Source: Glossina fuscipes (taxonomy: Eukaryota; Arthropoda; Insecta; Diptera; Glossinidae). Taken from it: 64,000 nucleotides of DNA. The position numbers and the translations under genes were made by a program. Shown piece by piece: positions 47,914 through 59,273 of the stretch (positions are counted from its first letter, which is position 1; the number at the start of each line of letters is the position of its first letter). The notes under the pieces are model-generated. The model did no database searches and had not been told where the DNA came from. It was given only the letters and a program-made list of their open reading frames with translations. Where the stretch lies: NCBI RefSeq assembly GCF_014805625.2, contig NW_023998457.1:4491875-4555874 (forward strand). Reading direction: 5' to 3'.

Positions 47914-48485
47914 TACTGTAGCCGTGTTTTCCACAATAACATTGTGTTTATTACAATAACATTGTTTTTTTTTTGTTTTTGCTATTACTCCGCATTTACA
48001 AGATCATAAAACTGCCCTACCAAGTTCAAATATTCTCTCTCTTTGTTTTTCTGAAACAATTTCTGCCACGAAAGCGTCTGCCAAAGAGAGAATCGGAGGT
48101 TTCAAGCTCTGTAATTTTTGAAATAATGGAGAAGACGACAAGAAAGTCTACAATTTAATAGACGAGTTTATAAATAGCAACAAAAGCTTCATTTCGAACT
48201 TTGAATTTCTTGGTAGAAACGTTGAAAGCTTTCAAAACGCTGTCAGTCTCGCAAACACCCAAGCATTTTCTCAAAGAAGGTAGAGTAGCGTATTTTTGTT
48301 CGGAAACGATTTAAAGTGTACATAAGTATCTTCTGAAGAGATCTGTAAGTGTATTAGAGAAGTGAGAGATCAACAGAAAAAACTTTAGACTCTAACTTCC
48401 ACCAGACGATCTCACACAGCACGAAAGCATAAAAATTTTAAAGAAAATATTTCGTGCAGATAGTGATTTTTTCCCCACATATTTT
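47914..48485. other. Non-coding spacer
   Basis: AT-rich sequence with no recognised gene, leading into the 18-bp repeat array. Confidence 0.35.
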
Positions 48486-48489
48486 GGCA

Positions 48490-48915
48490 GATCCAAAGCA
48501 TCTATTTAGTGCATCTAAACTAGAATATCCATTTGGAACAGAATATCATAGACTAGAATGTTCATCTAGACTAGAACATCCACCTAGAGTACAGCATCCA
48601 TTTAGACTAAAAGGCTTATCTAGATTAAAGCATCCATCTAGACTAGAACATCTACCTAGACTAGAATGTCCATTTAGACTAGAAGAGCATCCATCTAGAT
48701 TAGAATGTTCATCTAGACTAGAATATCCATTAAAAGTAGAATGTCCATCTAGACTATAACATCTATGTAGACTAGAATGTTCATCTAGACTAGAATATCC
48801 TTTTAAACTAGAATGTTCATCTAGACTAGAACATCCATCTAAACTGGAACGTTCGTCTAGACAAGAGCATCTATCTACATTAGAACATTTATCTAAACTA
48901 GAAAGTCCATCTTCT
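48490..48915. repeat. 18-bp minisatellite, about 24 units, open on both strands
   Basis: The unit is close to catctagactagaatgttc minus two bases (18 bp), with many TCTAGA palindromes. Since 18 is a multiple of three, each strand stays open in one frame: the + strand gives repeats of RLEHPS/RLECSS and the - strand repeats of SSLDGC/SSLDEH. Substitutions between units are common but in-frame stops are almost absent in both frames. Confidence 0.9.
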
Positions 48916-49061
48916 TCAACTCTTTCTCTCTCTTCTTCGCTCAGTTTATACCAATCAAGCAATATGAAAATACTTACTTCTTCAAAAGAAAGTGAACAAC
49001 CATATCTCATCAATTCTCTTAAGCTATTAGCCTGAAATTCGACACAGATGTCAGTTAACAT
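48546..49061 (-). CDS. Possible repeat-containing ORF, 171 codons
   Basis: The frame starts MLTDICVEFQANSLREL, passes a charged piece LSEEERERVEEDG and then about 20 hexapeptide repeats of the SSLDGC/SSLDEH type. Cysteine is frequent. It may be only a by-product of the 18-bp array. Part of the unique leading piece (48978-49031) is bounded by aatttcag and gtaagt, so it might instead be an 18-codon exon of something else. No family is recognised and no start context supports translation. Confidence 0.25.
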   Translation of the reverse strand: MLTDICVEFQANSLRELMRYGCSLSFEEVSIFILLDWYKLSEEERERVEEDGLSSLDKCSNVDRCSCLDERSSLDGCSSLDEHSSLKGYSSLDEHSSLHRCYSLDGHSTFNGYSSLDEHSNLDGCSSSLNGHSSLGRCSSLDGCFNLDKPFSLNGCCTLGGCSSLDEHSSL

Positions 49062-49739
49062 GTGATGCTAACATAAAAAAAAAAGTGCTTCCATGGCTAA
49101 GCACGAGTGACTCTTTTTTTATTATTAATATTAATTTTGAAAAAGTTTTTTTTTTAAATCATAAGGATGTAATATATAAATTATACTATATATAGAAAAC
49201 ATAAAAATATACATATTTTATATATATAAATATATATAAAATACTTACTTATTACTACTTTAAAAAATAAAATTCTTAAATATTAAGGATATCTTAGCAT
49301 AGTTTTTCTGATCATAGCACTATATTTATCCTCTCGTAGTGGAAAGTATTCTATCAGTTGGCCGAGAGGGACCACTGTTGCATTGAATTTTGTTACGAAG
49401 AACCATTTTTTGAGCATTTTTTTCGAGCAGTGGTGCGTCACAATCTGATCGCATCGCCTTCATTTTTTAAATTTTCTCTGTGGTCATCCACTGAAAACAA
49501 ACGTGACCAAATTGATTATTTCTATCTTAATTTTTTCGATTGTGAATTTTACAACAATCAACAAACGTCAATTTATATAGTCCAACATCAACTGAGAATA
49601 TATATGTTAAGCTATAATCGTTTCCTTCAATTTTTGCTACGGCAGTGCTTTCTATAAATAGCAGATAGAAGAAAAACACGACTTGCTACCTCATCCTTAA
49701 ATTTTTGCGTTAGGCGAATTTTCGATAAGTGATTTGCGT
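49062..49739. other. Non-coding stretch
   Basis: Very AT-rich with TATATA runs at 49155-49235. The frame at 49358-49657 has no domain I recognise. Confidence 0.35.
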
Positions 49740-50310
49740 GGTGGTGAGCGCTCCTTTAGTTGAGAGAAAAAATCCAGTTTTCACCCAGCAATGGTAAGTT
49801 CTCTTGTTATTGACGGATGGATAGCATGCCAAGCTGCAATCTTCTAGCTAAACTTTTGTGTGATGATGAGCTTTCCTACAGTCGAAAGCAGTATGCTACA
49901 CGCTGCAATCTTTTACTTAAATTGTTGCAAAGTTACGTTCCTACAATCGAAAGCAGTATGCCACAGGCTGCAATTTTTTACCTAAATTGTTGCAAAGGTA
50001 AGCCCTCTTATTACCGAAAGACCGATGGAAAGTTGCCGAGTTGCAGTTTCTTATTCAAATTTTCGCGTGACGGTAAGAAGGATGCTAGGTTGCAGTTTTT
50101 GCCTAAATTTTTGCAATGGTAATCTCTTCTATCTAAATGTTTTTGGCGATAACTTCCCCACAATCAACGGACGGGCGGGAGGGTGCCAATCTGCAGTTTT
50201 ATATTTAATTTTTGCCGTAATAAGCTTTCCGATAACTGAAGGGAACGTATAAGGATACCAAGTTGCACTTTCCCATCTGAATTTCTGTACAATCAACGGA
50301 TGGAAGTAAG
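49740..50310. repeat. Degenerate tandem repeat, about 70-bp units, seven copies
   Basis: The core 'ctgcaatttttacctaaatt' in varying form occurs near 49830, 49900, 49966, 50038, 50089, 50190 and 50260, often followed by gtgatggtaagctttcc-like text and a cgaaagacggatgg-like block. The copies are strongly diverged. The open frames at 49817-50252 derive from the array. Confidence 0.75.
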
Positions 50311-52442
50311 AGCATAGCGTTTATCGACGCTTGTTCTTTGGTTTCGGTTTTAATTTTTTGAATCAATGGCATTTCAATAATAACAATAGTAAACGCACTG
50401 GTAAACAGACTGGAATTCAGGATTGGGAATACATTATGTAATTAATGAAGATGTTCCTGAAACGTTTCTGGGCGCTACACGCTAAGAAACAAGCGTATAA
50501 TAGCAAACACTCGTGCATACAGATAAACTTATATATGCTACGCTTATATGCTACGCTTTAGTAAAAGCAATGAAAAAAGGGGTTGGATATATACCCATTT
50601 ACTGAAATGGAACACAATAAGCGAACTCTTGATATATCACTATATATATCTCTATGTACCTCTGTAAATTCAATACGCAATGAATTCGCTCCCAGTTGTT
50701 ATTATAACTTAGGCGATGAAATTCAATAAAATCTTTTTTTCTCCTGACCATCTCAGAGATGGACGTTACACTTCTCTATTCATTCCTTCCTATATTAAGT
50801 AAGCGAGAAGAAGATTAACCGAAGACTATATCCTGTTTCTTATCTTGATAATGATGATAAGCCTTACTTGGTGCCGAGTTTTTTCTCTCATCCATTGTTT
50901 GCTTAACTATAGTGAGCATCATGCGTTAAAGACGATCACCGGAAAATCACTGCTTATGTCGTCCAGTTGTGCCAGGATATATTATCCGTGTTTTGTGCGA
51001 ATGTATGCAACGCTTCATAGAACTTAATATAGTTGTACCTTTTATTATATCTATTGGTTCAGAATCATGTTCCGCTTTTCTTCAGCTTGTCTGTCCGTCT
51101 ATCTTTCTTGTATTCTTGTATTCGACCTACATTATGAGATATGATTTTGCTTCTTTTTATTTAGATTTTTGTTTTTGTTAGTTCCATACGCATATTAAGC
51201 AAGTGAAATCTCAGATTTGTTCACTCAGCGATTAATTCCAACAAGAGCTTAAATCATAGAAATGGAGAGAGAAAAGAGATTTTTTCTTCTTCACGTGGCT
51301 TACAATAAATCGGTGCAGGCGTTAAGCAGTAAGTCATGTTATAAGGCGGTTATAAGGCGGTAAGGCACTGGTGTCTAACAAAGCTTTAAGTTATTCGCTC
51401 TGTTTAGTATTTTTTTTAGCGCCGAAAATCAGTAAATAGTGTTTTTTTAGTATAATCGCCTATGATAAGCATAATTGAATGTAGCGGATTTTTGAATCAC
51501 TAACATTTGTTTTGCCAAACTTTAGTCACGTTATCGTACCGCCTGATTAGTGGTTTCTTCAACTTTTTTTATTTAAATAAAATGCAAATTAAATATAAAA
51601 AAATTCGTTAAACTATTATATATCTGCGAGATGATTGTATTAAGTTTGTGTGATTAAATGAAATATTCAGAACGAATTCAGATGAATTTATATTTCATTA
51701 TGTGGATCATTTTAGATTTATTTTCTAAACCAATTTTAATCTGTTTGCTCGTCTGTCCGCTTGTCTGTCTTTGTGTTTCTTGGTTATACATGAGCGACAA
51801 ATCGCAATATTTGAAATATTTTGATGAAGTTTGGTCCATTGACTTATATTGGCTTAAAAACAGCACACACTTTGAAAATCAATTGATTCGAGTCATTTTT
51901 GTGGTTATTTTGTTTAAGTTTGACATCTGCAATACTTCTCTAATCCAAAATCAATACCTAACAATATTTTATTTTCCCCCTTAATAAAGGTGGAAACTCT
52001 TGATGGCATAGAATCCTTTAGTTAAACCTCTTCCCCCTATTCACCTTCGACGATAATATAATCTACTTTTTAATTCCTTATAATAAAAACTGATACAAAA
52101 CATTGGTTAAGCACATAAACTAAGCTAAATTTGATTTATAAAGATCTGTGTTTTGAATTACCTCCTAAGTAATTATTCTGTTGAAAAGAAAGAAAAAGTA
52201 ACATTTTTGATATTCTATTGAATGGTGAAGCGGCTTGGGGCGTTTAATAGTCTGCAAAGGGTGTCCAGAATGATTAATTTGCTCTACGATTGTTGGTGTT
52301 GTTGATGAAAACATTGCAACATAACAGCAAATTGTTTTCTTTACGTTAAGCTTTAGCTTAATATGATAATGAGGATATATCCCTGTCGGTAGAGTTTTAA
52401 TAAATATTTTAAAAGTAAAAAAGAATAAATTCAAATATAAAT
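50311..52442. other. Non-coding stretch with weak family-B traces
   Basis: Traces of family B lie at about 50975-51140 (cttgtctgtccgtctatc) and 51700-51850 (gtctgtccgcttgtctgtct, aatattttgatgaagtttgg). Otherwise no gene or repeat is clear. Confidence 0.4.
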
Positions 52443-52790
52443 AAAAACACTATAGTGGGTAATGGCCCACCATCGGATACCCTACAGTGCTTGGCGTAAT
52501 ACAGTTATTCACATAATGATCTTTCAAAATAAGGCGTTATATGGAAAGTGATCAAACTCCAAGAAGTTATACATATCTGATCCGAGCCATCCTCAAAAGT
52601 GTTCATCCTTGGGCCAACACACGTTATTGTACCAAATTTCATGAAAAATGCGACCTGTAGATTGGACACAAAAAAAAAAAAAAACAAGACGGATGGATAG
52701 GCAAACCGACTACTGTTAATTTGTAGATCATATATGTGATTACAAAAGGCGCTAGCAATATACGTGGTATTGTATCTCATATTTTAATCA
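52443..52790 (-). repeat. Dispersed repeat family B, antisense, short copy
   Basis: aacactatagtgggtaatgg and ataccctacagtgcttg mark the reversed 3' end, followed by ataaggcgttatatggaaag and a gacggatggataggc tract. The 5' part is missing. Confidence 0.72.
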
Positions 52791-53716
52791 TACGCTGAGT
52801 TGATTCAAAAATAAATCGTTAACTTGCTTAACAATCACTTATCCAGCCTGCAAAATATTTGGGCCTTTCGTTCAAATAGTCTTTTAACGCTTCTGACAAC
52901 GTAATTTTCAATTTGAAAATCCCTCGTGGAACGCGTCTTGTCTTAATATGGATTCGAAAAGTTTCATCTTTCGGTCATTGGTGGAGAATGCTGTCCTTTG
53001 ATCGTCCTTTTGTGTGTTTAGGTAATATTTAAAAATCAATTAGAGTCGTTTCTGATAAATAGGATGATGGCTCAGCATTGCAATACTCCTCTACTTCATT
53101 GAGCACCACGGAAAAATTCAGCAAGAACACGGTAAAAGAATCAAAGCTTGCTCTGCATCTCACTTATTTAATTATCAAATATGAAACATATACACTGTCG
53201 AAATGGTCGGAATATGGTTCTGTGCCTTGTTAGTAACCATACTTCCGGCGAACACTGAAAATTTGAAAATTATTTTTGCTTTTTGCTTAAGTCTCGATCT
53301 ATTGCAATCGAGGATCATCTATTGTTGTTTTGCTGACTCGCAAAATAAGAAGAATGCCGACTACGGCGTTTTGATAATTTTTAAATTTTCGATCTGATTA
53401 ATCGGTTAAAAATAATGGTTAAATTATTCGTATCGTTCATCTTATAGCTTTCAAAATTAATTTGCAACATTGCGAAGACTATCATAAGAATTAAAAATGA
53501 TATTCAACTATGTCTCGGGATTTGAAAGCTTGGCATAAGTACAACTCAAGCTAATTTTATTTTTAAATCATAATCGCAGATAGGACAATAGATAGAACTA
53601 ATGAAATGCGGACAGAAAAGAAATTCAAAATCAAGTCTATATCGAAGCCATTAAACCTATGGCCGGAGAGACGTTATATATAGAATAACAGAGATTTATA
53701 AGCTGGATTTATTGTC
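52791..53716. other. Non-coding stretch
   Basis: No recognised gene; the short frame at 53203 is hydrophobic at its start but has no domain or partner. Confidence 0.35.
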
Positions 53717-53935
53717 CGTGCTGTGCTTCCTTCTATTCAAACTACAGGTTGCAATTTTTGAGATATTTTGACGAACTAAGGTAAATGGACGTACTTCGCC
53801 CCCAAGATCGAAAGCTATTGAAAATAGTTCGGATCGGATCACTTGTTTGATCAGGTCGCATATAACACCCCTTTTGTAAAAAAATCTTTTATGGATAACT
53901 GCATTTTGCAAAGTAGTGTAGGGTATTTAATGATG
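53717..53935 (+). repeat. Family B, internally deleted copy
   Basis: gcaatttttgagatattttg, agttcggatcggatcac, gtcgcatataacaccc and gtagtgtagggtatttaatg occur in family order but with most of the sequence between them missing. Confidence 0.65.
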
Positions 53936-55272
53936 ACAATGCATTTTTTATTTGTTTTTTTTCTATTAAAGTTAGTTACGAGGCTATAATCATGGCACCG
54001 TAAAAGGATTTTCTATATAAGACTTTGAAGACGTAATTGGAACTTGAACAGAGAAACCTGCTGGCAACTACGGTTAAACTGGTTTCGTGATTAAAAATAA
54101 GAATAGATTTGAGAGGGATTTTAATCCTTTTAGATCAAGTTTTAAGTCCGTCCTTTCGATTTCAACATTGGAGATACAGGAGGACAGATTCAGGATTCAA
54201 AATCATTTAGCATATCAATGTTGATTAAAAGTCTATGTACATCATGGGATCACCCGAATAAGTTTCTATGCATCCCACATCATGATAGCATCTAATGTAT
54301 GTAATACACATACAGTTGCAAGGTAATGAAAGATGCCTAATACATTTTAAATTTAATAATAATAATAACAACATTTTATTGTAATATAATACATAATAAA
54401 ATAAATGTAATATAATACATATTCAAATAAATGCAAATCTATCCCAAAAAAAAAAAAATGTATGTATGTAATGAATAAAGAAACATTGATTAAAAAAGAC
54501 AAAGAGAGAAAGAGAAAAAAAGTCACAACAAACTTGAAAATATTCAGAAAAAAAAAACTTTATTATGAAAACTAAATAAAAAACAGAATAAGCAAAGAAA
54601 TAAAGTGTTAGTTTTTAATGTAAATTTAATTTAATTCAACCAAGGTGTTAATTATTAAAATAGGTTTAATTAATGCATACTTTAAAGTCTTTTTAAGAGA
54701 ATATTTACAATAAATTTTTAAGTCAATAAAAACATTTTTATTTGCTTTAATACCTGTTGTTATCGTACGGGGATCCTTGCCGTCATCCATCCAAATTTAT
54801 CATCAATCGTGAGATCATCAAATGAAATAGCAACTGTCGTAAGTCAATCCATAACGAATAATTATTCGTTTAATCACGAAAATGGTTATGACACTTGATT
54901 AAAAGTGGTTATGGTGGTGTTGGTTATACAATCGTTATTTACTATCTACAGGAAAATGTTTGCTTTTTTTTTTGGAATAATCTAAAGAAGAGAGAAAGAG
55001 AAAGAGGGAAATTATATAATAATATGAGTATGTATGTATGGTGATAATAATTATAAGGCGCTACTATGTGGTACGTGTGGTATGTGCAAATGCGTGAGTT
55101 TATATATATATATTTATAGCAAACTAACTGTGCGATTGAATACATTGAGTGAATGCATATTGACTTTATAAAGACGAAAATTGGATCGAACTATTTAATT
55201 ATAGTTAATATTTTACATTTTATGGGACATTAATAAATGCAACGCTGCAATTGTCTCCTTTCCTTTCTTTCT
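53936..55272. other. Non-coding stretch, AT-rich
   Basis: Includes an ATT-rich and taatataatacat-repeating segment at 54350-54480 and a TATATA run at 55080-55105. No gene is seen. Confidence 0.4.
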
Positions 55273-56800
55273 TATATCCTACACCGCTTATAACAAAGAA
55301 TATGCAAACTTTGCGCAGATTTAAATAAAGCCCAGAACGGCTTACGTTAGACCCGCCTTTTATTACACCGACCTAAACTTGTCTGTCCCTATATCCGCCT
55401 ATCTATCTAATGTCTCTCCATCTATTTTTTAATTTACAGGTCATAGTTTTTGAGATGTCTTGATGAAGTTTGGTACACAGACATGTTTTTTTTAATATAC
55501 CGGTCTAAACTTGTCTGTCCTTACGTACGTCCGTCTATCTAATGTCTCTCCGTGTATTTTTCAAATTACTGGTCTTTGCTTTTTGGGACATTTTGATGAA
55601 ATTTAGTACACAGACATGTTTTTATATAGTATACCGTATAGTATAAACTTGTCTGTCCGTATGTCCGCTTGCCTGTCTATTGTGTCTCCATGTCTTTCTC
55701 TGTTCAACCTACAGCTTATACTTTCGAGATATTTTGATGAAATTTGGCATAAATATATTTTTTTCCTAAGCACGAACGTTGTTGCAAATGGTTCGGAACG
55801 GTCCACTTTTTCGATCATTCCCCACGCAACACTTTATTTTATTATTGTTATTATTATTATTAATTTAGCCAGAGAACAGATTCTGAAACTAAACTCTTAA
55901 AGCACTAGCATCGAACGCTATCGACTTTATTAAAAAACTCTATCGCACTTGAGATTTGACTCCGCGACCATTGAGTGGTTAGTCGAGACTCTCTACCTAC
56001 TCGGTCAGTTAGACGGATAACTCTTTACTTTAAAAAGTTATACCCAAAACTATTGCAATTTTCGGAATTTCGTCAGAAAAATAGTCTTTTGCCAATAGTT
56101 TTTTAGTCCATAGAACCCTTCCTATAGAAACTAGACCTTAATACTGTAAAGGGCCTTCATTTTCTAAACTTGTTCACAATAATAATAATTTGACCACAAA
56201 GCTAATCTTATCAAATTTGAAGATTCTGATCAAAAATAAGCCAAAAAAGTTCAATTTGTCACATTCGATGTCCGAAGCAACTTGTTATAATACTTAGTTC
56301 TATTAAAGGCGGATTAAATAGGGCTATTTTTTGCACATCATCGCACATAACGATTGTTATGATATATTAAATCTTATGTGCCAAGAGGATTTAGTATTTA
56401 ATATTTTAGGATGAAAATAGGGTCACAGTAGCAACGTAATATAAAAATTAAGTCGCAAGGAATTTAGGTCACAGAGGTCAGTTATTTCGACCCCTTCATA
56501 CATAGGGTCTCTCTTAGGAAACACGCCTTTCTTTGCTGACAAAGTCTGAATTTAAGTTTTTATGATGGAAGCAACTGAAAAATAATAAAACCTTTGAGAA
56601 GTAAATCAAGTTTGCTGTGGTAACTGATGCGTTGACCATTCATTGCGTAATTGACCATTCTTCAATAAAGTCTTCCTTCAGGAAAAAATTATGCATAATT
56701 TTTGTTGCTTTACCACGAGAATGAATGATTCTCGCTATATTAAGCGAAGTGGTGTAGTGTATCCAATAGTTGACCTTGCGCGACCATAGTGCTTTTAGTT
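55273..56800 (+). repeat. Dispersed repeat family B, longest copy, with internal triplication and SINE insertion
   Basis: Starts tatatcctacaccgcttata and ends gttgaccttgcgcgaccata. A 132-138 bp internal segment beginning taaacttgtctgtcc is present three times (55372, 55504, 55642). The copy is split by a SINE at 55838-56030 and then resumes at the place it left off (aaaaagttatacccaaaact). Confidence 0.8.
55838..56030 (-). mobile_element. tRNA-derived SINE inside a family-B repeat
   Basis: On the - strand the head reads tgaccgagtaggtagagagt, an A-box-like sequence, followed about 35 bases later by ggagtcaaatctcaag, a B-box-like sequence. The body (tgcgatagagttt) matches the block at 19018-19092. 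The 3' end is a run of AAT units (the TTATTATTA run at 55838-55865 on the + strand). Flanking ctttatttt and ctttacttt look like a target duplication. SINEs of this kind are transcribed by RNA polymerase III from the tRNA-like head and moved by LINE enzymes. Confidence 0.68.
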
Positions 56801-57361
56801 GTTTTTTGCGTATTATCCTTCTTATGCTGGTTGTACATTTTAATCATGTGCTTACCGTTTGTTATACACTACACTACTGCACCTTAAAATTTTGCAAAAA
56901 AATTGCATTCGGAAAGCATTGTGTACACAAATGTTTTTAAATATATCCTTTCCCCTCTCGGCAACCTGAAGCTAAAAATCTAAGAATGCACTCGCAATTG
57001 GCAAAAAAACAAAAGAAAAAAAACGGTCAATATGTTGCATTGCTCTTTCTTAGGTTATGACCTCAACAACACTTTCATTGAACAACAGTAAATCCTTGGA
57101 TTTTAGTCCATAAGGTTTCGTATACATGACTCAGAGATTATCCTTAATTAAGAAAACCCAAAAAAAGTTCTGCTACGTTTGAAATGAAGTTCTTAAATGC
57201 TATCCTTAGTTGTCATACAATACTTAAAGCAGAGCAAAGAAACACATTCCTACACGTCTTTGTAAAGTTTTTGTGTAAATATAAAATAATTTTTCACCAA
57301 TTTGTGCAAGACTTCTAAGAAATTTGTTAACTTCAGACGGAGATTATAATAATAAAGAAAA
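56801..57361. other. Non-coding spacer
   Basis: No recognised gene or repeat. Confidence 0.35.
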
Positions 57362-57765
57362 ACAAGTAAAAACACTATAAGGACGCGCGGCCCACCTTGA
57401 AGTATTCTAAACCAACAAGCTTATTACAGTTATTCACATAACGACTTTTCAAAATAAGACCTTAGTGGACCGATCTGAGTGGACCGATCTGAACCATTCT
57501 CTACACTGTCCTTGGGCCAAGCGATTTCGATGTCCCAAATGTCATTGAAGTATTTCAAATATTACGACTCATTTTTAAATTAAAAGAAAACAAGACAGAC
57601 ATACGGACGGACAGACAGATAAGCTTAAATCGATTCAGGAAATGTTTCGGTATTATTTATATAATAGAAGATGTACCTACTTCAAGGACTCCTAGATGTT
57701 GCATACATACAAATTCACTTTATATCCACTTTATATAACGTAAAGGTGCTGTAGGGTATAAAAAA
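57362..57765 (-). repeat. Dispersed repeat family B, antisense copy
   Basis: Begins acaagtaaaaacactataag and ends aggtgctgtagggtataaaa, so both termini are present but the middle is short. A gacagacatacggacggaca tract lies at 57594. Confidence 0.75.
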
Positions 57766-58439
57766 AGAAAATAACATGTAGTTTAAATCCCGTAAGATTA
57801 AGACAAAGAAGAAACCTGCTGTGAATTGTCTCAGAGATACTTTTTCTAGAATTCTAAGCAAAACTTAAAGAGGATGAGAAGAAAAATTAAAGAATAACTT
57901 TGCTGTTTTAAATAAAATTTCATCAAACGGTCAAGGCTATATCTATTCCGATATTCAAGCAAACCGAAGGTGTTTAGACCATAGGAAATCATATGTCATA
58001 ACCAACTCTACGCATTGCGAATATAATATAATTCAGTTAACGAACCAACTTGGAAGTGAGCAAAAATATTTCCTGCATGGATGCTTTGGCCCCTAATTGA
58101 ATTGCGAACTATTAGTCAATCACTTCATTATTTATTACAGAGAGACTTTCCATTCTCTTATCTGTTTAGGGTCCTTTGCCTTCAAGAAAATTAACGAAAA
58201 AGGAACTTACAGCGACAAGCACGTCACGCGCTTCTTTTGGGTGATCTTTCCTTCTTGAAGATCGAAAGCCAACTTTCATTTTATCTGATTGGTTTTGTCA
58301 ATCCGTAATACACTGGTTCCAACTTAAATTCATAGCTCGAATCAGGCTAACCCCGTCAGATTATCTGCTCAGTTATGTGACAGTTACTCTTATCTGTTGA
58401 CGGTTCTACAACAATCCTAGAATACCTTAATCTTCATTA
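57766..58439. other. Non-coding spacer
   Basis: No recognised gene. A tattacag at 58132-58139 is acceptor-like but opens no long frame. Confidence 0.35.
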
Positions 58440-58450
58440 AAAACTACTAT

Positions 58451-58452
58451 CC

Positions 58453-58484
<32 letters not shown>

Positions 58485-58720
58485 TATTTTCTTATATTCA
58501 ATCTGCAAGTCGCAGTTGTTAAAATATTTTGATGATTTACGTGGAGACCAAAATCGTTACCTTAATATAAGAAAACAAGACAGACGAACAGGTGGCTAGA
58601 CAACTCTGGAACTCGGAAACTCGGAGTGAAATAATAATACGATGGAAAGAAAAATCTCAAGTCCTCCTGGGTGCGCATACACCCACACAAACTTGCATCA
58701 AAAGCGACGTAGGGTATAAA
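58451..58720. repeat. Two opposed family-B fragments with a (TCTG)n microsatellite
   Basis: 58453-58484 is an almost pure (TCTG)n run, continued by sense family-B text (gtcgcagttgttaaaatatt, ttgatgattta). From about 58570 the text is antisense family B (aacaagacagacgaacagg, ending gcgacgtagggtataaaa). The two halves form a rough inverted repeat. Confidence 0.6.
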
Positions 58721-59273
58721 AATTAAAATTTCAAGACTTAAAAAGTTTTCTCATTAATGGAGTACTGTGAACATTGCTTCAAAAAGCTTCATGTAATTTT
58801 TTTCTCCTGGCCATTAGCCATTGTTTTTCATAAATCAATTAAAAACAAATTCGAAAACATTAGTTTTTTCAAAAGTAATTACCATTCATTCTTCTACCGC
58901 TGTTACGAAAATGAAAAAAAAAAAAAGGAAAAGAAAGTAATATAAGAAAGAAACCTTGAAACCATATGTGGTGCTTTTAACTAATTTCTTCATTTTAACT
59001 TTTCCGTGAAACTTTTCATTTTACAGCAAACTTCTTGCAAACATACAAAATGTTTATGTGTCAATCTTGAACATGGAAGAGACATCTTCTACTTTAGATG
59101 AAAACTAAAAATGTTTTTGAAGAAAAGTTTGCAAATGGCATCATCTTCATAGTCTTCAATTTACGAGAGTATGTTCAATCAGTCACTCCATTAGACCCTG
59201 AGATGCTATAACCGGAGTGAGTATTCACGGCGTAATGTAGTAAGCAAAATGTAATATCGGAAGGCTACTTTTT
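58721..59273. other. Non-coding spacer
   Basis: No recognised gene; A-rich run at 58913-58935. Confidence 0.35.
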
